Shown here in pieces: positions 36,601 to 48,790 of a stretch of DNA of 64,000 nucleotides. The notes below the pieces were generated by a model, which saw only the letters and a program-made list of their open reading frames with translations, had not been told where the DNA came from and searched no databases. The first letter of the stretch is position 1; each line of letters opens with the position of its first letter. This DNA comes from Chionis minor. Lineage: Eukaryota; Chordata; Aves; Charadriiformes; Chionididae. The DNA is taken from contig VZSF01004790.1 of assembly GCA_013398295.1 (NCBI GenBank), forward strand, positions 8,319 through 72,318, written 5' to 3'. The translations under genes were made by a program, and so were the position numbers.

Positions 36601-39600
36601 TCAGTCCCAATCATCAACTGCAAAGCCCTAAGCCTTCTTGAATCCTGCTACAGGTGAATTGCAGGATCCGATGTACTGGTAATACACAGCAACCCCAACA
36701 CAACCCTGGAAGGAAAAACAAGCAATGGTCGCTCCTTCTACAAAACAGACAGACTCTGCACACCTAGGGGCAGCATATTCATTACTCTTCTAAATCTGTT
36801 CTGCTGAAGAGGTGCAGTTTCACAACACAACTGACCTATTCCTGCCACATGACACTGGTCCTGCACGGGCACTTGTCAGCACTGGACGGTTGGTTCACTG
36901 AACTAAACCAGCATAGCGCTGATGCATGATGCAGCTGAGGGTTTTAAATGGCTCTTATCCACCTCTCCTTTCTGATTTGCCCACTTTCCTGGCCACTAAA
37001 AAGTCCCAGTAATAAAAGAGTAATTTTTAATGCTCAAATAATCCTTTTTTCTAGAACTGAAGCATTAGCTCATGCTGCATGAGATCTGGGATGTCACTTT
37101 CCTCAACTTTACCAGCGATGTGACCCTCAGAAAACAAAGGCTGCCCAAGGGGCGCTGCCCTCTCTCCCAGCACAGAAGCCTGTGATGAGATGGAGTGTGG
37201 CACACAGGGCTGCTGCCGACAACACAGACAGTCTGCTCCAGTCTGTAGGGATGAAGTGCCGCTGCCAGCCTTGGATGGGTTGTTATCTTAAGCCCCCAGC
37301 CTGGCAGACCCAGACAGACACCTCTGAGTTGCTGTACAAGGAAGACATCTGCATTTCACGTTTGTAAAACAAACAAGCATCAGGAATGTGGTCTCTACAA
37401 GACTGCCTTCCTGCAAATGAAAACCACATGCTAATGAATCATTCTCTAACAGCATTTCTCAGTAGCAGTAAGGAAGAACTACCGTCTTGACAAAAAAAAA
37501 AGAAAAAAACAAACAAAAGTACAACCCCAAACTACCAGACTTAAATAGGAAGTTCATCTGTAACATAGGAAAATAAGTATTTTTCAGTTGACTTTTCAGA
37601 GCCTGAGGTATAGCATCCATCGCAGCATCCTGACTACATGAACTTCATAAAGTTACTTGTTCCCAAAAAAGTAACCAAGTATATTAAAAAATGAAGAGGT
37701 ATAGAAAGAGAAATACTACCATACACATTTCTGAAATCTAACAAACTGCCCTAATAGAATCAAATACTTTTGAGTCAAATTATTTGTCACACAAAATCTG
37801 GAATTAATGCTCCAGAAAGATGCCAAATTAACAGATCTAGAAGAATAATAAAGCTTCTGTGACCATTCTTATTTTGCTCCAACTGCAAGCACTGACTGGA
37901 CCAGCTGTAGTGCTAATTTTATTACTTTCATCATAAAAGCACCCGCGAATAAAACCTTTCCAATTCATAAAGCCAAGTTCACGACATGAGTCCACTTTGA
38001 TAAAAGCCCTGAAGCAGAAAAATTTTTGATACTACCTGATTGGAGCGCATCCAATCTTGCAAACAAGAAGTCCCAGAGTCAGCCAGGTGCAGCAAGGTAC
38101 CTACTGTCTGCTTGGCGTAGAACTAGTTCTTACACGTTAAAGATAGATAACATTCAAAACGTAAGAAGGAGGGATGGGAGAGGAGCAGATAGCTGATGAG
38201 GCTTAGGCTGCGCTGTTTAGTGGAGTCTCACCACATGACAATCTACGTCCTGCTCACCAACAGCAAGGCTGGCAATTCAGAAGGCAAATGTGCATACCAT
38301 CAGGGGCCAACACTACTGGAGAGATTCAAGAAAACAAGCATGAGAAGAAAAACAAGTGTTTAACAAAAGCTTGCTTCTATTGATTAGCAGCGCTCCCCAG
38401 CCTCTTCAATGACTGTACATTCACAGTGAGTGAATGACTGTATCAAGTCAGCCAGTTCCACAATAACACCCCAGAATAATTGAAGTATTTCTTTGTAAGC
38501 AGGAGGCAAAACATGCTGAACACAGAAAAATACCAGTGCAATCAGAAATCGGGTCTGTATGTACATAATTCATTACCTCACAGTACTGAAGAAGCAATGT
38601 ACAGAGGCTGATACTGCTGGCTGAACTGCTCAGTTAGAAGACATCGATGCCCCCTCTGTACGCACCCACTGCAGTCTCGCACGTTAAGAAATAAGCTTGG
38701 CTTTCTGTTCTGCCACACTGCCCAATACAGCATCTCCCGGACAGTCAGGAGTTCCCCACAATGAAAAATTTATAAAGCATTTCAGAAAGAGCTATGGCTC
38801 AGTCCCCTATCAGTCACTGGGTGCCACAAGAATCTCAGGTTATCCAAGAACAATAATGCTTTGTCTCACACATAAAGCAAATAAAAAAGATGCCTTTGAT
38901 AAATTGCCAGCTTTGTTTACACTTTCCTACTCTCGTTTCAGAATAATAAGACCCCAAAAGGACAGTGAGATAGCACACTCAGTGTCTTGCTGGCAGTGGG
39001 TCGTTTCAGTAAAATACTTCTACAGACCACAGTGCAGAAGGGAATGCATATTCCTGATGCTGTGCTTCTATTTTAGTTTTTGTCTGCAACTGATAAATTG
39101 TGCCAATGCTTCTACATAACTTGACTTCTCCACAACTCACAAAGCTGTGATTAAATTTATTAAAGTTTAGAAGACTAAAGCTGACAACAGCAGTCATGCT
39201 AAAAAATGTCTGTCTTTCCCTCATTCTCATTTGCCCCTTTTCTCACCACTAGCTTACAACTTTAAGATCAAAGACCAGCTCAATCCAAACCTGAACCTGG
39301 AAAATTTCCAACTGAAGACCGTGTTTCTTTCTTCACGATGGAGCGACAAAGCTGAACAGAGAGGATCTCATCCAATCTACAATTTCCAGCTTCACCTTAA
39401 AACAAGATTTGGTCACCTCAGAAACCTCTTCCAAACCTCCATCAGCTTAACTCTGAGTTCCCAGTGAGAGAAGGCTGCTGATTGCCAAGAACGGGCACCA
39501 AACACTAACGTTTATCACTGCGCTGGAAAAGGGGTGCAGTGTCTATGCACACAGGAAGGGTGCCAAGAGGAAGCTGCTCTGCATAAGGGAAAGACTCTAC

Positions 39601-42600
39601 AGAAGTTGTAAAAAAAGGTCTGAAAAATTTACATAGTGCTCAACAAAATCAAATTCTGAAGGTAGAACAAAGAGGTAATGCCATCGCAATAAACACATTT
39701 ATTCATTTTCTGGAAGAGTGCACATTATTTATTTTCTTATTATTTCTATCTCCATTTATCTCCTGGTTTTTTTACTCTCCAAGATAAGCAAAATTCTCAC
39801 ACTTCTGAGGCGCAAGAGAGAGTCTGGCACTCTCTAGGACGAGACAATATAAAAAAAAATTTGCAAAGAAGCTCTGCAGGTACCTTGCTGGGTTTGGAGA
39901 GCTCTAAGACAGCTATGTCTCAACTAGCTTCCCTAGATAAGCTATGTTGTTTGAAGAGCTGAAGTTTCATCCCTCTACCGCAGAAAACCTTTTCAACCAT
40001 GCCACTTTGACAGCTGCTAATTCGACAGAAATGTTTCCTAAAAGCTAAAAAACCACAGTCTTTTGTAGAGCTTACATTCTACAGAAATTGCTCATGCATA
40101 TTTATGTTGCATGCATATCTCATGAGTTCATTTCACTTTCCTGCAAGGAATGGCCTATTTTTTGGAGGTGCGTTTCAATCCTCACTTTTGCAGAGATATG
40201 GTATCAGGAATTTAAAACAAGAATCATTCCATGATTCTCAAAGAGATTCAGTTCAGAGTGAGTTTGAGATGTTATGATCTGGTTGGAGCTGACATCCCGT
40301 GGCTTTGCACCAAGCTGACAATTTCTGTTAGATCAGGGTTGCACTGAAATGTCTGGCCGAGATGAACACAAACTTGGCACAAAGAAATGCAACTTCCATT
40401 TCTTATGTTTCCCTTAATCAAAGGTTTTTATACAAATAGATTTAAGCAAATAGGATTAATCTTGAGAAGCATTATTTCTTTTAATCCATGAAAAGTTTTT
40501 GTAAGTTCTACAAGGAAAGGATGAAGTTGGGAAGATATTAGATTGTGTGTTGCATCAAAACGTCGCGAAACGCACTCTTAAATTCTTTACAACAGTAAAA
40601 ACTCACAAAGCAAGAGCCTCTGAAATTGTTGCTGTTGGTGAGCAAGGATGGGCAAAAGAGAGACTGAATTTAGTTTGCAGTAAAGAACGGCAACACCTCA
40701 GAAAAAAACCATACTTTGTATTGAATAATTTTGCTGAAGAAAAAAACACCTTCAGACACACTTTACTTAAGGATACTGAGGTGAAGAAAGTGACCCACAA
40801 AAAGTGGAAAAACCACTATTTTACACTCATTTCTCTTGTGGGAAGTAGATCTGACTCGCTCCATGCCCCATTGGAAAAACTATCCCACTGCCCTGTTTTT
40901 ACTGGAGGATTTCTCAGAAAACTGCAGAAATAATAGGAATTAAGAAGAAATAAAAGGACAACCAAAAAGCTTTTTTTGGATGTTTTCTTCTTTGCTTTGA
41001 TCTACTCCTCTTTCAAGCAGACTTCTGATATGCAATCCCAGTAGAAAACTCATGAGTTTGCAGGGGCTTGAGCTGTGATTAACATGACCTGCCATAAACA
41101 CCCCAAGCGTTCAAAGTCTTGTGGCAAAGTCCTCCGTATCCGTTACAGGTTTCTGAGCATTAGAAGGCTGTTTTCAAAACTGAACTTAAATTAATTTCAC
41201 TTATCGGGAAAAAACCTGACAAAGTTACAAGAAAATCAGATACTGCTTTTTTTCCTGGGTTCAGTCAAGCTTAAAAAAAAGTGAGAAAAAGCCATCCAAC
41301 TTTAGGTTTCACTCACAGTGTTGCTTACAGTTTTTCTGACATTTCAGCCCCTCCTGATTACAGAGCGCAGGCTGCACCAGGGAAAGAAATGCAATTTAGA
41401 GTCTGCAGCCACAGTCTCGAAACCATGGAAAGGTCTTGACAAAGAGCACTACAGGAGCTCTGCTTCATCATGGGGTTTTAATCTGCACCCCGTCACTCAC
41501 CCTCTGGCATGCAGAGACCTGGTGTCACTCCGCAAGATTAGAAGCATATTTAGTAGGCAGAGTGCAGTTTGGGAATGACAAATACTGCCGGTGTTACACA
41601 CACGGTTTGTGGAACTGTCAGTGCACAACCTAGTTGGCCACATGCTGAGAAAAGGGGATCTCAGGTTAAATTCTAACTCCTTCTCCACACTTACATATTG
41701 TTTTAATCCATCCGCTCTCCTACATAGGACAGCAACAATTTCAGCTGCAGCTGCCAACAAACAGGATCAGTAGGACTCAGCTAGGAAATCTCAACATACG
41801 TATTTCTCAAGCTGTTAGGCTATTCTTCCTGAGGAGATTCAGAAATAAATTAAAAAAAGAAAAAGAAGACTTAAGCAAGATGGTATGCCAGAAGGCATTA
41901 TTACTAAATAGCTACGAGATTCATTCTTTGAAAGACTTGGAGTGAAAGAAATGCAGCAAGAAAGCTGTAAGACAGCACAGGGATAGAAGACTGACATGAG
42001 ACTCCCCAGCTGTACTCACTGGAGTTATTCCTTCCAACATAACGCAGTGCCTGGGAGCATCCGTGCCTAGCGCATGCTGCGCGGCATTCCCTGCACGCTG
42101 CCAAAACCCCCAGTAATACCCCGCTCCGCCCCTGCCCAGGTGCTTTCCCAGCAAAACAGCAGTGGACAATTCCTTCTGGTTAACAGAAAACAGGATGCGG
42201 AGGATTCACAGGGGTGAAGCGAAGGACAGGTAATAACCCAAATCCGCTGGCTCAGGACACAGGGCAGCCAACTCGAACTGGGAAGCACTGGTGCGTGCAC
42301 ACCGCTACAGCCGCACGCAGAGCACAGGGCTTAGGTAACTTTGCAATGAGTAATCCCTGTTCAGTCCCAAATAACACAGTCTTTTACTTGACAACCCCAG
42401 CTCCTAAGGGCATTTTTCTTTTGTTATAAGAAGATGAAGAGGAGGAACATCTGCTTTGTAAAACAGCGTTTCATAGCACACAACGTAGCTCATTCCTGCT
42501 GGGCCATCCTTAACAGGCACAACACAAATTTGGCAACCCACTTCAGCTGCTTCATGTCGCTCCTGTGATCATGTTGTCCAGCTGTAAGCTTGCAACATGA

Positions 42601-45600
42601 AACACTTACTGAAAGATTGTCTCGGCATTTTTAATGACTTGTGTCTTGCCTCTACCTCCCACCAAGATCATACTCATCAACAGCTGTGAACAGATTTTTT
42701 TGCCTGCTGCAGTCATACTGGCTGTGAGATACACTTAAGGCGTGAATCACAAAGAAATGTGTGGGCTATAAACCCTCCACATTTGCGGCTCATTTTTCCA
42801 ACCAAGATGAGAATTTCAGCAGTCCTGGGCAATAAGGCAGAAAACTGGTTTCTCTCCTCAAATGACTTCATGAAGTTGTCACAAGGTTGCAAGATCTGGG
42901 CTCATCAGCCAGCTCTCTTATCTTGCTGACCAGAAGTCTATGAAAACTTAATACACTTTTTTTTTTTAAAAAAAAAGACATTTAGGAGCCAAAATAAAAC
43001 ACACACTGAAGACAGTTATGGACGTATTCATGTCCTCTGATGTTTAACATACTAATAAAGTACAGGCGTTGTGAATCTGGTAGGCAACAACTCAGCTTTT
43101 GTAGAGCAGCACTTCCAGGATCTTTCTGTTTGGGAACAAAAAGCGGGTAAAGGACAAAGGTAGGACTCAAAAGTGTGCGCTCCTAATGGTTAGAACTTCA
43201 GACTGGATGCCCTGCATAATGTTGGCTTGATATTAAAACACAGAACATGGTACAGATATAAACCTGCATCTCCTGACTAATCTAGGGTTTACAGGTACTT
43301 GGAAATAGCGTGTTATCATTGCCAAACAGCATCATGGGGGTCTGGGGAGAAGTCAAATTTGCCTATCAGGGTCTACCTTTTTTAATAAATGATACTTAGG
43401 TATTTACTAACTGTTTACTGATACATACTAAAATTTACCAATGTTGGTTCTTATGGACGTTAACTTTGAACATAAATTTTTCAAGCCCTATTCTTACGTA
43501 CATACATTTTAATATTTCAAGGGCCTTTAATACCTCTCCTGTACTTCAAGAACTTAGGCACAGCTAGTCTTTTATGACTGCCATTTTATGTTGCATCTAA
43601 GTTTCACGAAGTCATTACGGCATCAAAAACGACGACTATGCAACACTGCAGGTTTGTGATACGGGGTGCTTATCTGCACATACTTGGTCCCAATTTGCAC
43701 GGGGATACAGGGAGGCACACGCGCCAGTGTCTTGACATCTGGCTCTTTACGGACCTTCTGCGACGGCACTGAACAGGCTTTCTGCGAGCACCAACTCCTT
43801 CGGGTAGAGCCACTCACGCAGGCTGCCAATCTCCACGCACATGACTCTGGATCTGCTAAAGATGGTATTTGAAAAGGACCGCTGCCAGCATTCACCAAGC
43901 AGCTCTACAAACTAACTGTTCTGTGTCAGCGCAATTTGAGTGCGTGGAACAGTTTCAAAGGGCTGTGTTTTTATGAGCAAATGCTGTGTTTTTATGAGCA
44001 AATACTAATTTGGCCGCATTAAAAGATGGGACACCAGGCAGGTGAGCAAGAATATACAAAAAAAAATGGTTTATCTCTGAAAGATCAGCAGTGATATCAT
44101 GGATTAATAGGTTCAGTACCGTGTCATGACATCAAATACTTTTTGCAGCTACCAAGTTTTATTCTTCACAGTTCAGGGCTAAAAAAAACCAAGGCAAAAC
44201 AAACCACATCACAAGCTGCTATTTCGAGAAGCAAGGGAAGTAAGGCTTTTGCTGTCTGGTAAATATTAGCAGATTATTCACAATAACGAACTGAACATTT
44301 TAAGTTCTTCAGTTTTACAATTCCTTTGGTTTTAGTGGAAAGCTGCATCGTTATCAATTGCCTCTAAAACAACATGAACATCTTTCCTTGTTACCTTGTA
44401 TGTGCAGAAGTACCTTAGCTTCCTCATGACTGACAATCAGATCCTAAAAAGACCTAAAATCAAGGTAACATTTTTTCATAAATTGTAATTGCAGTTGCTT
44501 TATCCAGTGGTTTATAGCACCAGTTTAAAAAAATTGGTAAAAAGTAGAAAGATGCATCTCATCACTGAAACAGAGAAGCTACTGCCAGTTATTTGGAACA
44601 TCACAGATATTCCAGACTTGTACAGAGACCCTCAGCAGAGCCAGGAAGTGTCATTCACAAACAAAAACAATACGACATCATCACACACTTAATTGCTCGC
44701 CAGTGACAGGGTCAACTTTGTACAACTGTTGAGTATGGCACTGTTTGTGTGCATGTACTGATACTGCCACTCCAGGACCCACAATCACTCAATGAGGATG
44801 AGTTATCTTGAAAACAAACTTATTACTATACAATATTAATTCATTATTTTTAAAATATACTGGATTTTATAATTACATCCACTTTTTAAAAAGAGCTATT
44901 GTAAATTGCTTTGCTGGTCTGTAGGCAATAGATACCATTCTGCTTTCAAGAGTATGCCCTTAACAAGTGTTGAGTGTTGGTCAAATGACCTTTCTGGGAA
45001 TTAAAAAGTGATCTGCGTCAACTCACAGGCCTTCTGGTCAGAGAATCCCAGTTTTGGATAGTATTAGTTCAATATTTTGTTCTGGCATGTTTCAACAGAG
45101 CTGGCCTGTCCTAATTTTAGTCAGAGTATTAACTGAACCCTCCACAAACAGACCTCCAGATTAACAGCACTAACCAAGGAGCAAACATCTCCTCTTCTTT
45201 TTCCTGGAAAGCAAGGATCCATACACAGTTCTTACTAAAACCCAAGTGAGGAGAAGCTTTCAGAGCACCACTGACAAAGTCCCTCTAGCTGCAGTATGGT
45301 TCTGGGACAACCACTACTGTAGTGGCAGGCCTGGCACACAGCACAGCTGTTTGTATCTACTGCGACCCCATTTGTACTAATTTTTCTATTCAGAAGTCCC
45401 CACTTAATAAAAAGCAAGCCAGAAGAATTCAACATACAAGTTTCCTATGACAGTAAGAGATACAAGGGCACAGATCTACCTACATGCTGGGTTTCATGCT
45501 TTTATCAGACCTAAGATTTGAACCAGTTTTTGTGTCTAACTGGGGGAGATAAAAACCCAAGCGTTTATTTGAAGATGCTGCCTCTTCTGATGTTGCATTC

Positions 45601-48600
45601 AAACTTTTAAACACATGCAGGGTGCTCACACCCGACCTGAAGTTAGCCAGCCAATGCAAGGTTTGTTCAGGTGTCTCTTTAGCTTCAGTAGGAGTGAAAA
45701 CAAGGTCAGCTGGATCTGATGAAGAATGAAAAAAGGTAGCTGAGAGGATTTCCAAGGAAGATCACCCTTTACCTCGATGCTTTTAAGAAAGTAGAAATTC
45801 AACAATCAGACTGAAATAGCTGAATAAAACAGTTTTTAAAAAACATGTTGAGGTTAGTGAGCAGAGCAAATGAAATATTATTTATTTAGATTGCTATTAC
45901 GTAATAAGAGTACAGATTGCAAGTATGAAGACATAAAGGTCTGAATACTTGTTTCTGCTCTTAAAAGTTTGTTGACAATATGTCACTAAGAAAAATCACA
46001 CTCACCACACACCCCTCCCAATTTACCCTTCAGAAAGTGAATCACCTAACGACACTACGAAGTGGCAGAACACTCAAACATAGCTTTGAGGCCATTTATT
46101 GCATTCAGTTTTTTCTTTGCTTTAGGGAATTGTATTAGTCTATTCATTTCATGTGATAGCTAATTGCTCAGATACGGTGTCATGAATTGCCTTCAACGCT
46201 GAACCTCCCGAAAACAGCCTTTAATTTACCTCCTCCTTGCCCTGTCAGGGGCAACCACTCTGCCTTAAATAGGAGCTAATGCTGAAAAGCACTACATAAC
46301 CACTAGCTATCACAAGGGAAAGACAATGAAATCAACAAAAAGAACTAACGTGCTCCAAAAAACCCAGGCCACTATGAAAGGTAGTCTTCAAAAGAAGAAA
46401 AAATATTTTCAGAGCTCAAGCAAATTAGAGGAAAGAAGTTAACACAGTCCTTGCAAAAGTCTGTCCCTGTTTATTCATATCCATTAACTCAATGGAAAAT
46501 AAGGATAACAAATTGTTCAACATGTTCTATTCAATTTCCTTCTTCTCTACACTTGTGAATGCAATGCAAATTCTTTCCACTCCAGCTTGTCTCAGAAAAC
46601 TAACAAAATGACAAGTTTCCTTGAGGGAAGAGAGGGAAAGGAAGAAACAGGGTTGCTGAAGGATTATGAGAAAGGATGCCAGGAAACAAAAAGCACATGC
46701 TGCTGATACACAATAGATTTCCAAGAAAAGTGCAATTCTTGCACCACCATTGTTAGCGAACAGAGTTCATGTGGCACTTCAAGACTTAGAGCGTGAGGCT
46801 TACAGGATCACAGTTTTTCAGGTTTCTACCCAGCCTTATTTTTATCTTCTCATGCACGACCCAAAATGGGTAGCACTTCTTTTTTGAGCAAATACACAGG
46901 CATATATATTTGATATAAAAGGAATCTGAAATGTTCTCTCCTTGGGTCATATTTGGGGCCAGATTCGAGCTAGCAGGTTGGTATTATCTGGTCAAGTACA
47001 CTATTTCCTCAATGAGAACTTCAGGATTCTTGGAAAACTTATTTTAACTTTGGAAGCCCGATTTTAAAGACTAAATAAAGTATTGCTTTTGTTAACTTAA
47101 TTCAAGGGAACAATATGGCAGGGGTCACCTTTTTGAAGCATGCTCCATTTGAAGGCAAACAGTAAGGAGTAGAAAAGCTGTTCTAAATCTTTACTTAATC
47201 ACTAAGAACTGAGACCAACTGACAGCTGGATCAAAAGTGCTGACCAACTATTCTCATTTGTTCTTTTCTTTTGCCTCCCTCTTGTCACAATCTGTAGGGA
47301 ACAGCAGGCACTCAGGGCTGATTGAAGAAATCACTGACATGAGTTTGACAGACAAGAAAGAGTAAAACTTCATTTTCTGAGGTGGTGAATGCTGAGAACA
47401 AGCACAGTAGACAGTTAAACTAGCTAGAGATGCAGCAAAAAGTATGGGTGCACTTCAGAGCCTACTGTTTATAGGCTTTATGGTTACACTATTTCTACAG
47501 GACACTCTGATATGCAAATAGGAATCAAGAGAACCCTCTCTTTTAAATCAGGTTTGATTCAGACCAAACCCCCCAAGATGGGCTTTTATATGCTGCGGTC
47601 ACCCGTCCTGCCTTCAGGGTTTGTTTCAGAGAACAACAAGCACCAGAAGACCTGTTACAAAGTAGATGCATTAATAATTTCAACCCAGCGTCAACACCTC
47701 GAGCTTAGGAAACTGCTTTCCTCTGACCTGCACTGGGACCAAAGCACACTGGCAAGGCAGAGAGGGAACTTATTTTCATTACTAGTCTACACCACAGTGA
47801 TCAGTTGCACAAAGAGAAAGAAAACTCCACAAAAGTCTTATTGAGCATAATACCATGGAGCTGCCTCTTCTGTGATGAATTAGTCACTACAAGAGCTGGC
47901 AAGTTCATTGTACTTTAATTGCTGTCAGTGCAACAGTAGGGTTAATACCTGGCACCACAGCCGATGTGTCTTTCTGAAAGTCTATGATTATTCTCTCAGA
48001 AACAACAAAGAAAGGTGTTTTTGTTAGAATTACAGAGTTTTAGCATATCTTCCTATCTGTCAGTTATCTTCTCAAACACAGGTGTACCAATCTGTACCAT
48101 TTATGATTTGGTTTGTTTCTTTTCTACCTATCCTCTTTGCAGTGTGCTAATGCAAAGAGTTGTAACTCAGGAATTTTGGTCATGAAGCTCAGCTCTGTAA
48201 AAAAAAAATAAAAATTGTAAGAATCAACATTCAGTAAGGAAGATTTTTCAGGCCCCAGAACCAGAATGCAACAATTTTAAACCTTTGAGTCAGTTCTGAA
48301 CCAGGGACCTTCAATAATGTTCCTCCAGCCCCGCATAACAATAATAGCACCACAAATTTTATTTCAAACAGTACACTCAGCATTTGCCCTTTCAATCATA
48401 GACTTATTTTACACCTGTGTTAACGCAGAAACCTTTCCTCACCTTTAACGTGGCAGCCAAGCTGGCCATGTGTTCATTCAGAGTGCTCTCCGACTCCTTG
48501 TAAGTCAGGCAGGTGAACTGATATTCCTCTGGATCAAAGGCATCTGCTCCCTGCTGCTCCACGTCGTTAGCTACCCCATCATAATAATCCTCAATATCCC

Positions 48601-48691
48601 CAGGATCCTCATCCTCTTCCTCCTCCTCGCAATTAGGGTCATAATCCTCTTCATTGCTGTCAGAGCCCTGGCTGTTCATGTCCACGGACAT
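21645..48691 (-). CDS. ARIH2: ARIH2 (TRIAD1), RBR-type E3 ubiquitin ligase
   Basis: ARIH2 takes ubiquitin from UBE2L3 onto its own cysteine and works with neddylated CUL5-RING ligases. Coding exons, in transcript order: 48691-48443, 35464-35397, 33676-33613, 31281-31134, 30408-30287, 29379-29270, 28241-28124, 26667-26617, 26517-26496, 24967-24816, 23742-23599, 23249-23181, 22268-22185, 21716-21645 (stop TAA). They join in phase to 490 aa; human has 493, and the difference lies in the acidic stretch. Order: acidic N-terminus (residues about 14-50), UBA-like region, RING1 (from HHCAVCMQF), IBR, RING2/Rcat (from CPKCNIC, residue 294), and the Ariadne domain at the C-terminus. The catalytic cysteine is Cys307 of GGCNHM (codon 26628-26626), equal to Cys310 in human. 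The start MSVDMNSQG is the family's usual start. An acceptor at 48791 shows a non-coding part joined 99 nt upstream of the ATG. A 22-nt exon splits the Rcat domain. The gene is intact. Confidence 0.97.
26496..26517 (-). other. ARIH2: ARIH2 22-nt microexon
   Basis: Acceptor CTTTTTCAG, then 22 nt encoding QCSKCKH plus one base, then donor GTAAG. It supplies two zinc-ligand cysteines of the Rcat domain between CNHM and DFCWMC. Skipping it would shift the frame. Confidence 0.9.
26795..26824. repeat. (AC)8 microsatellite followed by TA/TG-rich tail
   Basis: Eight AC units run from 26795 to 26810, followed by ATATATGTATGTAT. It is a simple dinucleotide repeat inside an ARIH2 intron. Confidence 0.85.
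35465..48442 (-). other. ARIH2 large intron between coding exons 1 and 2 (13 kb)
   Basis: The longest intron in the window; the donor is GTGAGG and the acceptor CACCTAG. It is AT-rich and I recognise no exon, RNA gene or transposon in it. Its longest open frame (128 codons, 40547-40933, plus strand) has no ATG start at its head and no recognisable motif. A 21-nt tandem duplication lies at 43962-44003. Confidence 0.5.
43962..44003 (+). repeat. Perfect 21-nt tandem duplication
   Basis: The unit GCTGTGTTTTTATGAGCAAA plus T occurs twice without mismatch or spacer, at 43962-43982 and 43983-44003. It is intronic. Identity of the copies suggests a recent slippage or duplication event. Confidence 0.9.
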
Positions 48692-48790
48692 CTTAATGCC
48701 CTGTCAAACTGCAGATCAGGAAAGCAATTGCAGCTTCTTTTTCTCCTCCAAACTTTATCGTTCTTTTGATTTCATCTGAGCTCTGTCTCC
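48692..48790 (-). other. ARIH2: ARIH2 5' UTR part of the start exon
   Basis: Upstream of the ATG the minus strand keeps exon-like sequence for 99 nt, back to an acceptor of the form pyrimidine-rich CCCCCCTTAG followed by GAGACAGAG. This implies at least one non-coding exon further upstream, in or near the promoter island. Confidence 0.6.

Noticed and set aside
40201..40240. AATCATTCCATGATTCT-like string as a CR1 LINE 3' end
   Set aside because: Too short and too imperfect compared with the tandem ATTCTATG-type CR1 terminus; nothing CR1-like precedes it.
40547..40933. Plus-strand open frame of 128 codons in the ARIH2 13 kb intron
   Set aside because: It has no ATG at its head, no recognisable domain and a Lys-rich composition typical of AT-rich random sequence; no splice or promoter context supports it.
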